Shown: in pieces, positions 23,542 through 32,654 of the stretch
Numbering within the stretch: the first letter of the stretch is position 1
How the letters are laid out: the number at the start of each line of letters is the position of its first letter
From: Elusimicrobiota bacterium
GTDB taxonomy: Bacteria; Elusimicrobiota; Elusimicrobia; UBA1565; UBA9628
Direction: 5' to 3'
DNA: 37,947 bases
NCBI GenBank assembly: GCA_027452025.1
Contig: DAIDHI010000100.1
Location: forward strand, 1-37,947
The notes under the pieces: generated by a model
What the model saw: the letters and a program-made list of their open reading frames with translations, nothing else
Databases searched by the model: none
Told to the model about the DNA's origin: nothing
Made by a program: the position numbers and the translations under genes

Positions 23542-24600
23542 ATGGTCAAGATAAAGATTTTTCAGAAAGGGAAATGGGAGGAGGTGGAGGTTGGATTTAG
23601 GACTTTGAACATACTGAAAGGATTAGAGAAGTGGGGAGTTTTGGGATTAGGACAAGTGGAAGGATTTTTATTTCCAGAGGGACTGGATGAGACGGAGAGG
23701 ATGAATCTGTTTTTCAACTCGAAGTTCCAAGGAGAGTACAGGGGAGCCAGCTACAAGGCGGTCAAGTATCTGGAAGAGCTGGGACTGATCGAGGTTCAGC
23801 GCTACACGAACATGCCTCGGCTCTACAACCTGACGAAGGACGGCCACAGGGTTCTCAAGGACCTGGGACTGCGCCAGCTCGAGGAATTTCGCGACCCGGT
23901 GACGGATTCCATGGTCAAGCACGAGGCGCTCGTGACCGGGATCGGCTTGGTCATCAGCGAGCTGCTGGCGCGGCCGGTTTCAACGGAGTTCGAGCGGCAG
24001 GTTCTGAGCCGGGGCGCGGCGCAGGAGCACGGCCGGGAGGCGTTTCCGCTTCCGGATCTCTGGGTCGCCGACGCCGGCCAGCCGAAGGCGATCGAAGTCG
24101 AGAGAACGCAGAAATCGGCGGAGCGCTACCGCAAGCTCTGGTCGTTCTACCGCGACAACCTGCCGGGCAGCGCGGTAGTCCTCTACATCACGGAGTTCCC
24201 GAACGGGCCTCGGCTTCTGCTGTCGCGCGCGCGCAAGCTGCTGGCCGACTTCATCTACGCCTGCGGCCTGGAAGAATTCCGATCAAGCCTCGGCCGCTGC
24301 GCGTTCGTGGGCTATCGCGGCGCGGAGGTTCATCTCGAGAAACGGCCGGACCATCCCCAAGGGCCGCACCACCAGCGCGTCGCGATGGCAAGCCTCTCAG
24401 CCCGGCCCGGCTCCGCCGGTCCCGGGGAGAGGCTACCCATCGCGCCGTTCGCTCCGCCTCCCCGCTCCATACGGATCGGGGAGCTCATCCGGCCGAGGAC
24501 TCGGCCGGATCAGTCCGCTTCGCCACTGGAGATGCAGCCCTTCCCCCGCCCCCATCCTCTGGCTCCTTCCCCGTCCCCGGAAGGAGGACGGCAGCGATGA
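23542..24600 (+). CDS. Replic_Relax-like (plasmid replication-relaxation) protein
   Basis: A 352-aa protein. Residues about 15-115 form a winged helix (FRTLNILKGLEKWGVLGLGQVEGFLF, YKAVKYLEELGLIEVQRY, LYNLTKDGHRVLKDLGL). Residues 125-265 look like a nuclease-type fold with PDLWVADAG and KAIEVERTQKSAERYRK (a D...ExE...K pattern). That combination fits the plasmid replication-relaxation family. The first 180 bases are clearly AT-richer, with TTT, TTA, GGA and AGA codons, unlike the GC-rich remainder. The last 75 residues are Pro/Arg/Ser-rich and coincide with DNA palindromes, suggesting read-through into repeats. Start 23542 is preferred because AAGGGGA lies at proper spacing; ATG 23536 directly abuts it. 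Its stop overlaps the coupling-protein ATG (ATGA). Confidence 0.6.
   Translation: MVKIKIFQKGKWEEVEVGFRTLNILKGLEKWGVLGLGQVEGFLFPEGLDETERMNLFFNSKFQGEYRGASYKAVKYLEELGLIEVQRYTNMPRLYNLTKDGHRVLKDLGLRQLEEFRDPVTDSMVKHEALVTGIGLVISELLARPVSTEFERQVLSRGAAQEHGREAFPLPDLWVADAGQPKAIEVERTQKSAERYRKLWSFYRDNLPGSAVVLYITEFPNGPRLLLSRARKLLADFIYACGLEEFRSSLGRCAFVGYRGAEVHLEKRPDHPQGPHHQRVAMASLSARPGSAGPGERLPIAPFAPPPRSIRIGELIRPRTRPDQSASPLEMQPFPRPHPLAPSPSPEGGRQR
24392..24510. repeat. REP-like cluster of palindromes within the 3' end of a gene
   Basis: GCCTCTC/GAGAGGC (24392-24398/24427-24433) encloses further CCGG pairings. A TCCCCG/CGGGGA pair follows, then ATCCGGCCGA/TCGGCCGGAT (24487-24496/24501-24510, loop GGAC), a perfect 10-bp stem. 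The encoded residues are low-complexity. Confidence 0.6.
24563..24586 (+). promoter_or_regulatory. Hairpin sequestering the SD of the coupling-protein gene
   Basis: CTCCTTCC (24563-24570) pairs perfectly with GGAAGGAG (24579-24586), which contains the SD of the gene starting at 24597. Ribosomes finishing the upstream gene would melt it, giving coupled translation. Confidence 0.5.
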
Positions 24601-26354
24601 ACCAGGGCTTCCTCCTTTTAATCATGGCGCTGGCGGGCGCCGCGCTGTGGCTGGTGGGCGCCGGCTACCGGAAGAGCGGAGCGGTCGTCTTCGCGAAAGC
24701 GACCTTCCTTCTATTGGCATTCCTTCCGTGGCGAACGGTGGACGCCATGGCTCAGCGCAACAAGGGCTTCCGACATTGGGCGCTGCCGCGCATGGGGCAA
24801 CTCCACCGCGACTGGTACGCCGCGTCCGGCTGCTTCAGCGTCCTTCTCGGGCTCGGCATGGCTTTCCGCAAGCCCGCGCAGCGGCGCAAGTCGAGCTGGG
24901 ACGAACCCGCCGAGCAGAAGGGGCTCGACCGGGCGTTGGCCGACCACCTGGACTCGCCTACCGGCTCCCGCGACACGTTCCTCGGCATGGCTCAGGGCGG
25001 CCGGCGGGTCTGCCTGACCCCGGTCAGCCGCGAGCGGCACATGCAGATCGTCGGGCCGACGCGCTCGGGCAAGTCGCAGCTTCTCTTCGCCCTCACGGCC
25101 CAGGACATGCGCGGCGGCATGCCCGTCTTCTTCATGGAAGCCAAGGGCGACCACGGCGACTTCGACCAGTTCTTGGCGCTCGCCGACGGCTGCGGCCGCG
25201 GGTCCGAGGTCCGCTACTTCAACCCGCAGGACTCACGCTCGCTGTCCTTCAATCCGATCCGCCGGATGCCGGGCCAGGACGTGACGGCGCTGGCCAACCA
25301 GCTCTCGCGCGTGCTCGGGCGCGAGCCCAGCTCCAGCGGCGAGGCGCAGGAATATTACAAGTCCGTGGACTACGCGAAGATTCAAAACATGGCCGAGGTC
25401 TTCTGGGACACGGGACTTCAGTACACGCTTCGGGACTGCTTCTACTACTTCAGCTACGGCGAATGCCGCGAGAAAGCCTACGGCCTGTGCAAAGACAAGG
25501 GGCTCGTCGAGATGACCCGGCGCGAGTTCGAGCAGAACCCGAACACGACGGCTTTGACCTCGGCGATCCGGCCCTACACGACCGGCCCGCTGGGCGGGCT
25601 CCTCAATACCTACGCCCCGGCGATCAAGCTGGAGGACATCTTCGAGAAGAAGCAGCTCGCCTATTTCGCCATCCCGATCGGCCACCTGCCGGTGCTGGCC
25701 AACCCGTTGGGCCGCATGCTGATCTCGGGGCTCCTGTCCGTGGCGACCTGGCGGCAGCAGCAAAAGGAGAAGCCGGGACCGGCCTCCGTCATCTTGGATG
25801 AGTTCGCCGAGTTCGCAACGCCCGCCTTCAAGTCCTTCATTCAGACCGTCGGCTCGGCCCGCTTCTGGACGATCCTGTCCCACCAGGACCTGGGGCAGCT
25901 CAAGAACATCCAGGGGATGGACAAGGAGGCTTTCGACTCGGCCGTGTTCAACAACACCTCTGGCTGCAAGGTCTGCTTCCGGGCCCCCGACCCCGAGGAC
26001 GCCGAGTTCTGGTCCTCGACCTTGGGCACCTATCAGACTTTCGAGGACACGGAGCGTTTCCAGAAGACGTTCCTCGGCTCGCGCGGCACCGGCGAGATGT
26101 CGCGCCGCAAGGTGGAGCATTTCAAGGTCCACCCGAACACGCTCAAGAACCTCAAGCCCGGCGCGGCGCTGGTCTTCGCGCCGGGCCACGAGGACTCCCT
26201 CGTGCGCACCGCGCGCGTCTTCAAGCTCGTCAACGGCAAGGTCCCGGAGCTCGCGGCCGTGACGGCAGCGCCGGAAGCCGGCCTCGATCTCGCCTCGGCC
26301 GTGAAGCCGGCGCAGAAGAGGGCCGCGGTCAACGAGGCGGGGGTCAAGGCATGA
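24597..26354 (+). CDS. traD: Type IV coupling protein (VirD4/TraD family)
   Basis: A 585-aa coupling ATPase of conjugative type IV secretion. N-terminal membrane helices lie at about 4-24, 30-44 and 73-90. The ATPase has Walker A VGPTRSGKSQLL (about 150-161) and Walker B SVILDEFAEFA (about 398-408). RERHMQIVGPTRSGKS, EAKGDHGDFDQFL, NPQDSRSLSFNPIRR and FWTILSHQDLGQL are all typical of TraD/VirD4, which recruits relaxosome DNA to the channel. The ATG overlaps the preceding stop (ATGA) and its own stop overlaps the next ATG (ATGA), so it is translated with an upstream Replic_Relax-like protein and a downstream giant secreted protein. This is a certain sign that the region is conjugative. Confidence 0.93.
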   Translation: MNQGFLLLIMALAGAALWLVGAGYRKSGAVVFAKATFLLLAFLPWRTVDAMAQRNKGFRHWALPRMGQLHRDWYAASGCFSVLLGLGMAFRKPAQRRKSSWDEPAEQKGLDRALADHLDSPTGSRDTFLGMAQGGRRVCLTPVSRERHMQIVGPTRSGKSQLLFALTAQDMRGGMPVFFMEAKGDHGDFDQFLALADGCGRGSEVRYFNPQDSRSLSFNPIRRMPGQDVTALANQLSRVLGREPSSSGEAQEYYKSVDYAKIQNMAEVFWDTGLQYTLRDCFYYFSYGECREKAYGLCKDKGLVEMTRREFEQNPNTTALTSAIRPYTTGPLGGLLNTYAPAIKLEDIFEKKQLAYFAIPIGHLPVLANPLGRMLISGLLSVATWRQQQKEKPGPASVILDEFAEFATPAFKSFIQTVGSARFWTILSHQDLGQLKNIQGMDKEAFDSAVFNNTSGCKVCFRAPDPEDAEFWSSTLGTYQTFEDTERFQKTFLGSRGTGEMSRRKVEHFKVHPNTLKNLKPGAALVFAPGHEDSLVRTARVFKLVNGKVPELAAVTAAPEAGLDLASAVKPAQKRAAVNEAGVKA

Positions 26355-29300
26355 GCCGAGCGGCGTTCGTCGTCTTGTTGACGCTCCTGGCACCCGCGGC
26401 GGCGCGCGCCGGCGGCTACATCCCGCAGGCCACGTTCAACGGACCTTCCTCCACATTGGCGGGGATGGATCGAGACGCGGTGGGCAATCTCTACCTCCTC
26501 GGTAGGGCCCAAGGGGCGACGACCTATCAGGTGACGGGCGAGATGACGCAGGGCATCACACCTTTGTTCTCCTTCGATACCGGGCTCTCGATGCCGGTGG
26601 CCTTCGCCGTGGAAGGCTCGGGCGTCATCGACATCCTGGACGGCGCCAACGGCTATACGCTAAAGCGCTACACCAATCCCGGGACCCTCGTCGACTCGGC
26701 GACGTTCTTCGTGACTTATGCCACGCCGAACATGATCGCCGCGGCCATCGACAAGACTAACGCCCGCGTCTACATCGCCTACCAATACACCTATCACCCC
26801 ATCTATCCGCAATGCCTTGGCTGCGGCGGCCCATCCTCGATCACCAAGACGACGATCAATCAGTACGACTTCCAGGGCAACCTTCTGAAGGCCTTCTCTA
26901 TGCCCGGCGAGGATGCCACGCCCGGAAGCTGTTACACCCCGACGGCGATGGCGGCCGATCCGCAAGGCAACGTGTATATCGCCGACGGCCTGTGCCAGCA
27001 GGTCGTCAAGTTCTCACCCTCGGGCTCGGTGACCAGCTCCACGCCGGCCTCGCAATGGACCTATAGCTTCGGCCCGCGCGGCATGTGGACCGATGCTACC
27101 TCCAACCTTTATATCAGCGAGGCGGTGTGCGGTCCGACCGGCTGCCCCCAGGGCGTGGTCAAGCTCGGTTCGGACGTCTCCTTCCAAACGAGCTTCGTCG
27201 CGGATTCGGCCGTCGGCTGCGCCTGGGATAGCCGCATCCTCTATCTGAGCAGCTCCGGCTCGCAGCCCTTGCGCCGCTTCGTCTTCGACGGCGCGCCGTC
27301 GGTCGCGGTCGAGTCCGCTCCCTTCGGCACGATCGTGCAGCATTCTTCCGCCGCCGCGCTGTCGTGGCAGGCGTCGAGCGACCCGGACGGCGATCCCGTG
27401 ACGTATACGGCCTACCTCGGCAGCAACCCCACCCAGCTCTCCGCGGCAGGGACCGCGAGCCAGCCGGAATTTGCGACGCAACCGCTCACTTTCGGGGGCA
27501 CCTACTATTGGCAGGTCGTCGCGCAGGACTCCTACCTCGGCCTGCCGCTGCAGCAGACGCCGGCGCCCGTCGAAAGCTTCAACCTTAATCTCACCAACCA
27601 GCCGCCGGGCGCTTTCACCGTCGTCAGCGGCAGCGGAACGGCGGTCACGCGCGCGACCTCCGTGACGCTCGCCTGGCAGGCCGCCGTCGATCCCGACGGC
27701 GACTCCGTGGTCTACGACGTGCTTTGGGGAACGTCCCCGCAGGGCGCGGCCCTCCTGGGCACGACGGCGGCCACGAATTGGCCGGTTTCCGGCCTCGGCT
27801 TCGGCACGACCTACTACTGGACCGTCCGAGCGCGCGATGTCTATAACGCGACGACGCAGATCGCCGGCGGCATCCAGACCTATTCGCAGGTCTTCCTGGA
27901 CTCGCCGCCCCCCGCGCCCACGATCCTCGCGGGCAGCGGTTCCTTGGGCGAGCACACGCTGACGCCTTCGGCGACGCTCTCCTGGAGCTCCGTCGCCAAC
28001 GCGCAAGGCGATCCGATCCGCTACCGCCTCTATCGGGGCACGTCGGCCGACGCTCTCGGGCTCGTGCAAGACAGCACGGCCACGACCGACGCTCTTGCGG
28101 GCCTGCAGTTCGGGACGACCTACTATTGGGCGGTCGCGGCCTACGATCCTTACGGCGGCGCGAGCACGACGCCGGTCCAAGGCCTCACGCTCTTCCTTCA
28201 GGACACTCCGCCTCAGCCGTTCGCCGTTCTGACCGGAACCGGGACGCTCGCCACCCGCGGCACGTCGCAGCTTCTTTCATGGGCGCCGGCCGTCGATCCC
28301 GAAGGCGATCCTGTCTCCTACGAGCTCGATCTGTCCACGAGCCCGGTCTGGTTTCCGGCAGTGCAAACTTCGACGGCGACCAGCTTCAACCTGACCTTCC
28401 AGCTCGGCACGACCTACTACTGGCAAGTGGCGGCACGCGATTCGTTCGGCGGCGTGACCTACTCGGGCCTCCAGACGTCCTATCCCGTCTTCCTCAATCA
28501 TCCGCCGACCGTGCCCGCGAATCAATCGAAGACGGGCACCATCCCGTACCACGGCTTCTCGCCCTCGCAGTCCTTCTTCTGGGGCCCCACGACCGACCCG
28601 GACGGCGATGCCTTCACCTACAGCCTCGCCTACGGCACGGACAGCGCCCACATGGCCGTGATCAGCTCGGCGACCTTGGGCCTGAGCCTGCCGATCCCGC
28701 TCAACACGGCTTTCTACTACAGCATCGTCGCGACCGACATCTACGGCGCGGCCTCGGCCTCACCCGTCAACTGGGTCTACTACCAGTTCACCAACAATCC
28801 GCCCGGCGGCTTCGACGTGATCGGCACGACGGGCACGATCTCGGCGCGGCAGACGAGCACGACCCTCTCATGGACGGCCTCGGTCGATCCCGACGGCGAC
28901 CCCGTCAGCTACGGCGTGTTCCTTGGGACGGCGGCCTCGTCGCTGAGCCTGCTGACCGCGACGACGAAGACGACGGCTCCGCTCGGGACGCTCTCCTTTG
29001 GGACGACCTACTACTGGCGCGTGGACGCCTACGACGGCTTCGGCGGCACGACGACGGCCAACGAAGGCATCCAGAGCCTCGCCTACTCGTTCTACGACCC
29101 GCCGCCCTCGGCGATCGTCTATCTGAGCACGGCCGCCACTTATAGCGAGCACACCAGTTCCCCGAGCGTCGCCCTTTCCTGGACGCCCGCGACCAACGCG
29201 GCGGGCGACCCCATCAGCTACGCATTCGAGCTTCAGACGAGCACCGGCGTCCAGCCGCCCGTCTCCATGGGCCAGGCGACGAGCCTCGCGCTGCCCGTCG

Positions 29301-30376
29301 TCTTCGAGACGACGTATACCTGGCGCGCGGACGCTTCCGATCCCTACGGCGCGACCTCGACCGGCACGTGGATGAGCTTCGTCGTCCACTTGGCCAATCA
29401 GCCTCCCTATGCCGTCCAATACCTGACGCCGGCAAGCGTCAGCACCCGCGCCGCCAGCTATCCGATCACCTGGAGCAACACCGGCGACCCCGACGGCGAT
29501 CCCGTCAGCTACCGCTTGGACGCCGGCAGCGTGCCGGCTCAGCTCGCGGTCATCCAACTGGGCAGCGCCACGGCGTTCGCGCTGCCCCTGCAATACGGCA
29601 CGACGGTCTACTACCGCGTCACCGCGACCGACTCTTTCGGCGCGGCGACGGCGGGCGCGGTCCAAGCCTTCTATTCCGCGTTCCTCAACGATCCGCCGCA
29701 GACGCCGAACATCGTCTCGCCCTTCTCGCGGTCGCCGACGGTCAAGACCATGAAGAACTCGGTGGAAGTGTCCTGGCAGCAGGTCACGGACCCCGAAGGC
29801 GACCCGATCACCTACACGATCTACCTGGGAGACTCCTCGGACGGCATGGCGACGATCGGAACGATCACCCAGGCCGCCCAGGGCGGGACCACGGCGCTGG
29901 CGCTTCGCCCGGCGGCGGTCCGGCCGCAGGCGGAGGTCTCGATCGACAGCAATACGATCACGCTGACGCTCGCCGACCTCGACTACTACAAGAACTACCT
30001 CTTCCAGGTCTCGGCCGCGAACCAATACGGCGCGGCGACGCTGTCGCCGCTTCTGACCTTCACGCTGACCTCCGCCGACGGTTTCCCCAAGGCCTACAAC
30101 TACCCGAATCCGTTCAATCCCAATCGCGGCGGGACCAACCTCGTCTTCAACGCGCCGCCCTCGGGCTACGCCCAGGCCACCGTCGAGGTCTACTCCGAGT
30201 GGCAGGCGCTGCTCTTCAAGCAGGACTTCTTCAACATACCGCCCGGCATCAGCCAGGTCCATTTCGACGGCCGCGATCGCTACGGCCGGGCGTTCTTCAA
30301 CGGCAGCTACGTCTGCCGGGTCCGCTTCTCCGGACCGGACGACAAGCAGGTCTTCTACATGCTGGTGGTGAAATGA
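26351..30376 (+). CDS. Giant secreted beta-propeller/FN3-repeat protein with FlgD-like C-terminus
   Basis: A 1341-aa protein. A Sec signal peptide (1-20, ending ARA-GG) is followed by an NHL/beta-propeller-like domain (about 25-320; DRDAVGNLYLL, DPQGNVYIADG, SNLYISEA). Nine repeats of roughly 95-105 aa follow (about 330-1237), each with W...DPDGDPVxY and later FGTTYYWxVxAxDxYG, the pattern of fibronectin III/Ig-like modules. The C-terminal 95 residues (YPNPFNPNRGGTNLVF, then VHFDGRDRYGRAFFNGSYVCRV) are a FlgD-like Ig domain often found as a sorting tail. It is an extracellular or surface adhesin. It is coupled by ATGA overlaps to the coupling-protein gene upstream and the PorV-like gene downstream, so it may act in mating-pair contact. 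Confidence 0.88.
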   Translation: MSRAAFVVLLTLLAPAAARAGGYIPQATFNGPSSTLAGMDRDAVGNLYLLGRAQGATTYQVTGEMTQGITPLFSFDTGLSMPVAFAVEGSGVIDILDGANGYTLKRYTNPGTLVDSATFFVTYATPNMIAAAIDKTNARVYIAYQYTYHPIYPQCLGCGGPSSITKTTINQYDFQGNLLKAFSMPGEDATPGSCYTPTAMAADPQGNVYIADGLCQQVVKFSPSGSVTSSTPASQWTYSFGPRGMWTDATSNLYISEAVCGPTGCPQGVVKLGSDVSFQTSFVADSAVGCAWDSRILYLSSSGSQPLRRFVFDGAPSVAVESAPFGTIVQHSSAAALSWQASSDPDGDPVTYTAYLGSNPTQLSAAGTASQPEFATQPLTFGGTYYWQVVAQDSYLGLPLQQTPAPVESFNLNLTNQPPGAFTVVSGSGTAVTRATSVTLAWQAAVDPDGDSVVYDVLWGTSPQGAALLGTTAATNWPVSGLGFGTTYYWTVRARDVYNATTQIAGGIQTYSQVFLDSPPPAPTILAGSGSLGEHTLTPSATLSWSSVANAQGDPIRYRLYRGTSADALGLVQDSTATTDALAGLQFGTTYYWAVAAYDPYGGASTTPVQGLTLFLQDTPPQPFAVLTGTGTLATRGTSQLLSWAPAVDPEGDPVSYELDLSTSPVWFPAVQTSTATSFNLTFQLGTTYYWQVAARDSFGGVTYSGLQTSYPVFLNHPPTVPANQSKTGTIPYHGFSPSQSFFWGPTTDPDGDAFTYSLAYGTDSAHMAVISSATLGLSLPIPLNTAFYYSIVATDIYGAASASPVNWVYYQFTNNPPGGFDVIGTTGTISARQTSTTLSWTASVDPDGDPVSYGVFLGTAASSLSLLTATTKTTAPLGTLSFGTTYYWRVDAYDGFGGTTTANEGIQSLAYSFYDPPPSAIVYLSTAATYSEHTSSPSVALSWTPATNAAGDPISYAFELQTSTGVQPPVSMGQATSLALPVVFETTYTWRADASDPYGATSTGTWMSFVVHLANQPPYAVQYLTPASVSTRAASYPITWSNTGDPDGDPVSYRLDAGSVPAQLAVIQLGSATAFALPLQYGTTVYYRVTATDSFGAATAGAVQAFYSAFLNDPPQTPNIVSPFSRSPTVKTMKNSVEVSWQQVTDPEGDPITYTIYLGDSSDGMATIGTITQAAQGGTTALALRPAAVRPQAEVSIDSNTITLTLADLDYYKNYLFQVSAANQYGAATLSPLLTFTLTSADGFPKAYNYPNPFNPNRGGTNLVFNAPPSGYAQATVEVYSEWQALLFKQDFFNIPPGISQVHFDGRDRYGRAFFNGSYVCRVRFSGPDDKQVFYMLVVK

Positions 30377-32247
30377 TGGTCCGCCTTCTCTTGCAGCTCC
30401 TGGCCTTCTACGCGGGCGGCGCGCCGCTCTACGCGCAGACGGTCGGGGCCGTCTCCTCGCAGCTTCTTTCCCAAGGCCCCGGCGCGCAGGCCGCGGCGCT
30501 CGGCGGCGCCGTCGTCTCGACGATCCACGATCCCACGGCGCTTTATTGGAACCCGGCTGGCCTGGCCGACGCCGGCGGCATGGTGTCGGGCGAGCACTTG
30601 TTTCTGTTCGACGGCGCGCGCTACGACTTCCTCGGGCTTTCCGTCCCCTCCCGGTTCGGCACCTTCGGTCTCGGCGCGCTCCAGCTCAACCGGGACAATA
30701 TCGTCGCGCGCTCGGCGATCGACGATCCCGGCTACAACGTCTCGAACACGCAATCCGATTACATGGTGGGCTTCGGCCGGGGCCTGGGCGAGCACTGGTC
30801 CGTCGGAACCACGGCCAACGTCCTCGACTTCAACCTCGCCGGCCATACCGACAAGGGCTGGGGCCTGGACTTGGGAAGCCAGGGCAACTACCCGCAGGAC
30901 GACTTCTGGGGGCTCAAGCGCCTGGTGTGGTCCTTCGGCGCGCAGATCAAGAACCTGATCGAGCCCAAGCTCACCTTGGTGGACGACACCGAATCCTTCC
31001 CGCGCGAGCTGCGCGGCGGCGCGGGCCTGTCCTTCCAAACCGCGTCGCGGCCGTCCGTCGGCGGCGTCATCTCGCATGATCGCGCCATGATACTGGTCTC
31101 GTTCCGCAGGGTTTCCGGCGATCCCGCCACCTACCCGGGCCTGGGCCTGTCTTACTCCTACCAGAACGTGCTCGTTTTTCGGCTCGGCTACGACGGCACG
31201 GTCTCGGCCGGCGCGGGCTTCCATACGATGGACGGCCGCTTCGCCCTGGACTACTCGATGGAGAACAAGCCGCTCTCCCTCGACCACCGCTTCACGATCT
31301 CGTACCGCTTCACGCCCGCCAAGGCCAGGCGGGAGGAGGTCTACGCGGAATCGGTAGACGACGAGTACGCGCGCGCCAAGGGCCAGGCGGACGCGCTGGC
31401 GCAGGAGACGTTCAACGCGGGACAGGCCTCCTTCAGGGACCAGGATTACCGCGGCGCTCAAGACGCCTACCGCTTGGCCGCTTTGCTTGAGCCCGACGAC
31501 AAGGAAATGGCGGCGACCTACCAGCGCGCCGTCGAGACTTACCGCCGGGCGGAGATCCACCGGCTCTCGACCGACGCCACCCTGGACCCCGCGCCCGGGC
31601 AGGAAGCCCAGGCCTATCGGAACCTGGCGCGGCTGCTCGACCTCGGGGCCGACGACAAGGCCGAGCTGGCGGCTCGCCTGCGGATGCTCGCCCAGCGCAT
31701 CCCGACGCAGGATTACCTCCAGCTCGCGCAGCAGTCCTTCGATGAGAGAGCGAAAGCGGCGCGCCGCTTGGCGGCCTTGGGCCGCGTGAGCGACGCGCAG
31801 ACGATCGCGGACACGCTGGACCTGCTCAAGAGCTCCCAGACCGCTCTCGGGGTCCAGGCGCTGCAGGGCGAGGTTGCCGCCAAGGGCACCGCGATCCGCA
31901 AGACGTTCGACGACTTGGCGGCGCGGAGCGGCGCGGATCGCCCCGACACCGAGCTTGCGCGCGCGGCGCTGGCGCTGAAGCGCGCTTTCCCGGACGACGG
32001 CAAGGCGGTGGAGCGAGCCGACGCCGCGTTGGCGCGCTATCGCTCCGACTATCCCCTCTCGATCAAGGAGCGCTTCTACCTGCGCAAGCTTTATTACCTG
32101 GCCGCGGTGCGCTTCGCCAAGAAGCAGGACGGCGACACGCGCTACGGCCAGGATTTCCTCGAGGAGATTCTGCGGCGCGACGCGGCGGACGCCGACGCGG
32201 ACGCGCTTTTGGACGCTATAGCCCGCGAGGGCCTAGCGAGGCAGTAG
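30373..32247 (+). CDS. PorV/PorQ-like outer-membrane barrel with helical-repeat C-terminus
   Basis: A 624-aa protein. A signal peptide (1-22, ending YAQ) leads into a beta-barrel-like region up to about residue 315, with GPGAQAAALGGAVVSTIHDPTALYWNPAGLA near the N-terminus, the hallmark of PorV/PorQ (UPF0164) proteins, and alternating aromatic strands. From about 320 to the end it is helical with TPR-like units (QASFRDQDYRGAQDAYRLAALLEPDDKEM), a domain not usual for PorV. PorV proteins shuttle or anchor type-IX-secreted cargo at the outer membrane. Here the likely client is the FlgD-tailed protein whose stop it overlaps (ATGATG). Start 30373 gives Met-Met; a start three bases later is equally possible. 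Confidence 0.85.
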   Translation: MMVRLLLQLLAFYAGGAPLYAQTVGAVSSQLLSQGPGAQAAALGGAVVSTIHDPTALYWNPAGLADAGGMVSGEHLFLFDGARYDFLGLSVPSRFGTFGLGALQLNRDNIVARSAIDDPGYNVSNTQSDYMVGFGRGLGEHWSVGTTANVLDFNLAGHTDKGWGLDLGSQGNYPQDDFWGLKRLVWSFGAQIKNLIEPKLTLVDDTESFPRELRGGAGLSFQTASRPSVGGVISHDRAMILVSFRRVSGDPATYPGLGLSYSYQNVLVFRLGYDGTVSAGAGFHTMDGRFALDYSMENKPLSLDHRFTISYRFTPAKARREEVYAESVDDEYARAKGQADALAQETFNAGQASFRDQDYRGAQDAYRLAALLEPDDKEMAATYQRAVETYRRAEIHRLSTDATLDPAPGQEAQAYRNLARLLDLGADDKAELAARLRMLAQRIPTQDYLQLAQQSFDERAKAARRLAALGRVSDAQTIADTLDLLKSSQTALGVQALQGEVAAKGTAIRKTFDDLAARSGADRPDTELARAALALKRAFPDDGKAVERADAALARYRSDYPLSIKERFYLRKLYYLAAVRFAKKQDGDTRYGQDFLEEILRRDAADADADALLDAIAREGLARQ

Positions 32248-32271
32248 GCCGGAACAAAAAGGAGGCGGTAC

Positions 32272-32577
32272 ATGAAGAAGAAGACGAAAGACATCCTCAT
32301 GAGCGCGGGGATGCTGCTGATGACGGCGGCGCCCTCGTTCGCGCAGTTCAGCGGCAACAGCGGCCAGGTGGGCAGCTTTCTCGGCTCGACGGCCGGATGG
32401 CTGGTGTCCGTGCTGGGGCCGGGGCTCTTCCTGATCGGCGTCATCATGGTCGGCATCAGCCTGGCCATGGGCGACCAGGACGCGATGCGCCGGGGCGGCT
32501 ACGTGATCGGAGGAGGCGCGCTGATCTTCCTCTCGAACTCGGTCGTCGCGCTGCTCAAGTCCCTCTCGGGCAATTGA
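32272..32577 (+). CDS. trbC: VirB2/TrbC-like conjugative pilin
   Basis: A 101-aa prepilin: basic N-terminus (MKKKTKD), signal peptide to about residue 25 (APSFAQ), then two hydrophobic helices (WLVSVLGPGLFLIGVIMVGISLAMG and GGYVIGGGALIFLSNSVVALLKSL) separated by a short polar loop. That is the standard VirB2/TrbC topology. AAGGAGG lies seven bases before the ATG. It is the first of the Ti-type trb-order genes, directly after the FN3/PorV pair. Confidence 0.85.
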   Translation: MKKKTKDILMSAGMLLMTAAPSFAQFSGNSGQVGSFLGSTAGWLVSVLGPGLFLIGVIMVGISLAMGDQDAMRRGGYVIGGGALIFLSNSVVALLKSLSGN

Positions 32578-32654
32578 GGACCCGCGCGGAAGTCGTCCAC
32601 GCCGGCGTCTTGGTGCTGGACTGGAAGAAGGAAATGGAAAGGAGGATGCACGCC

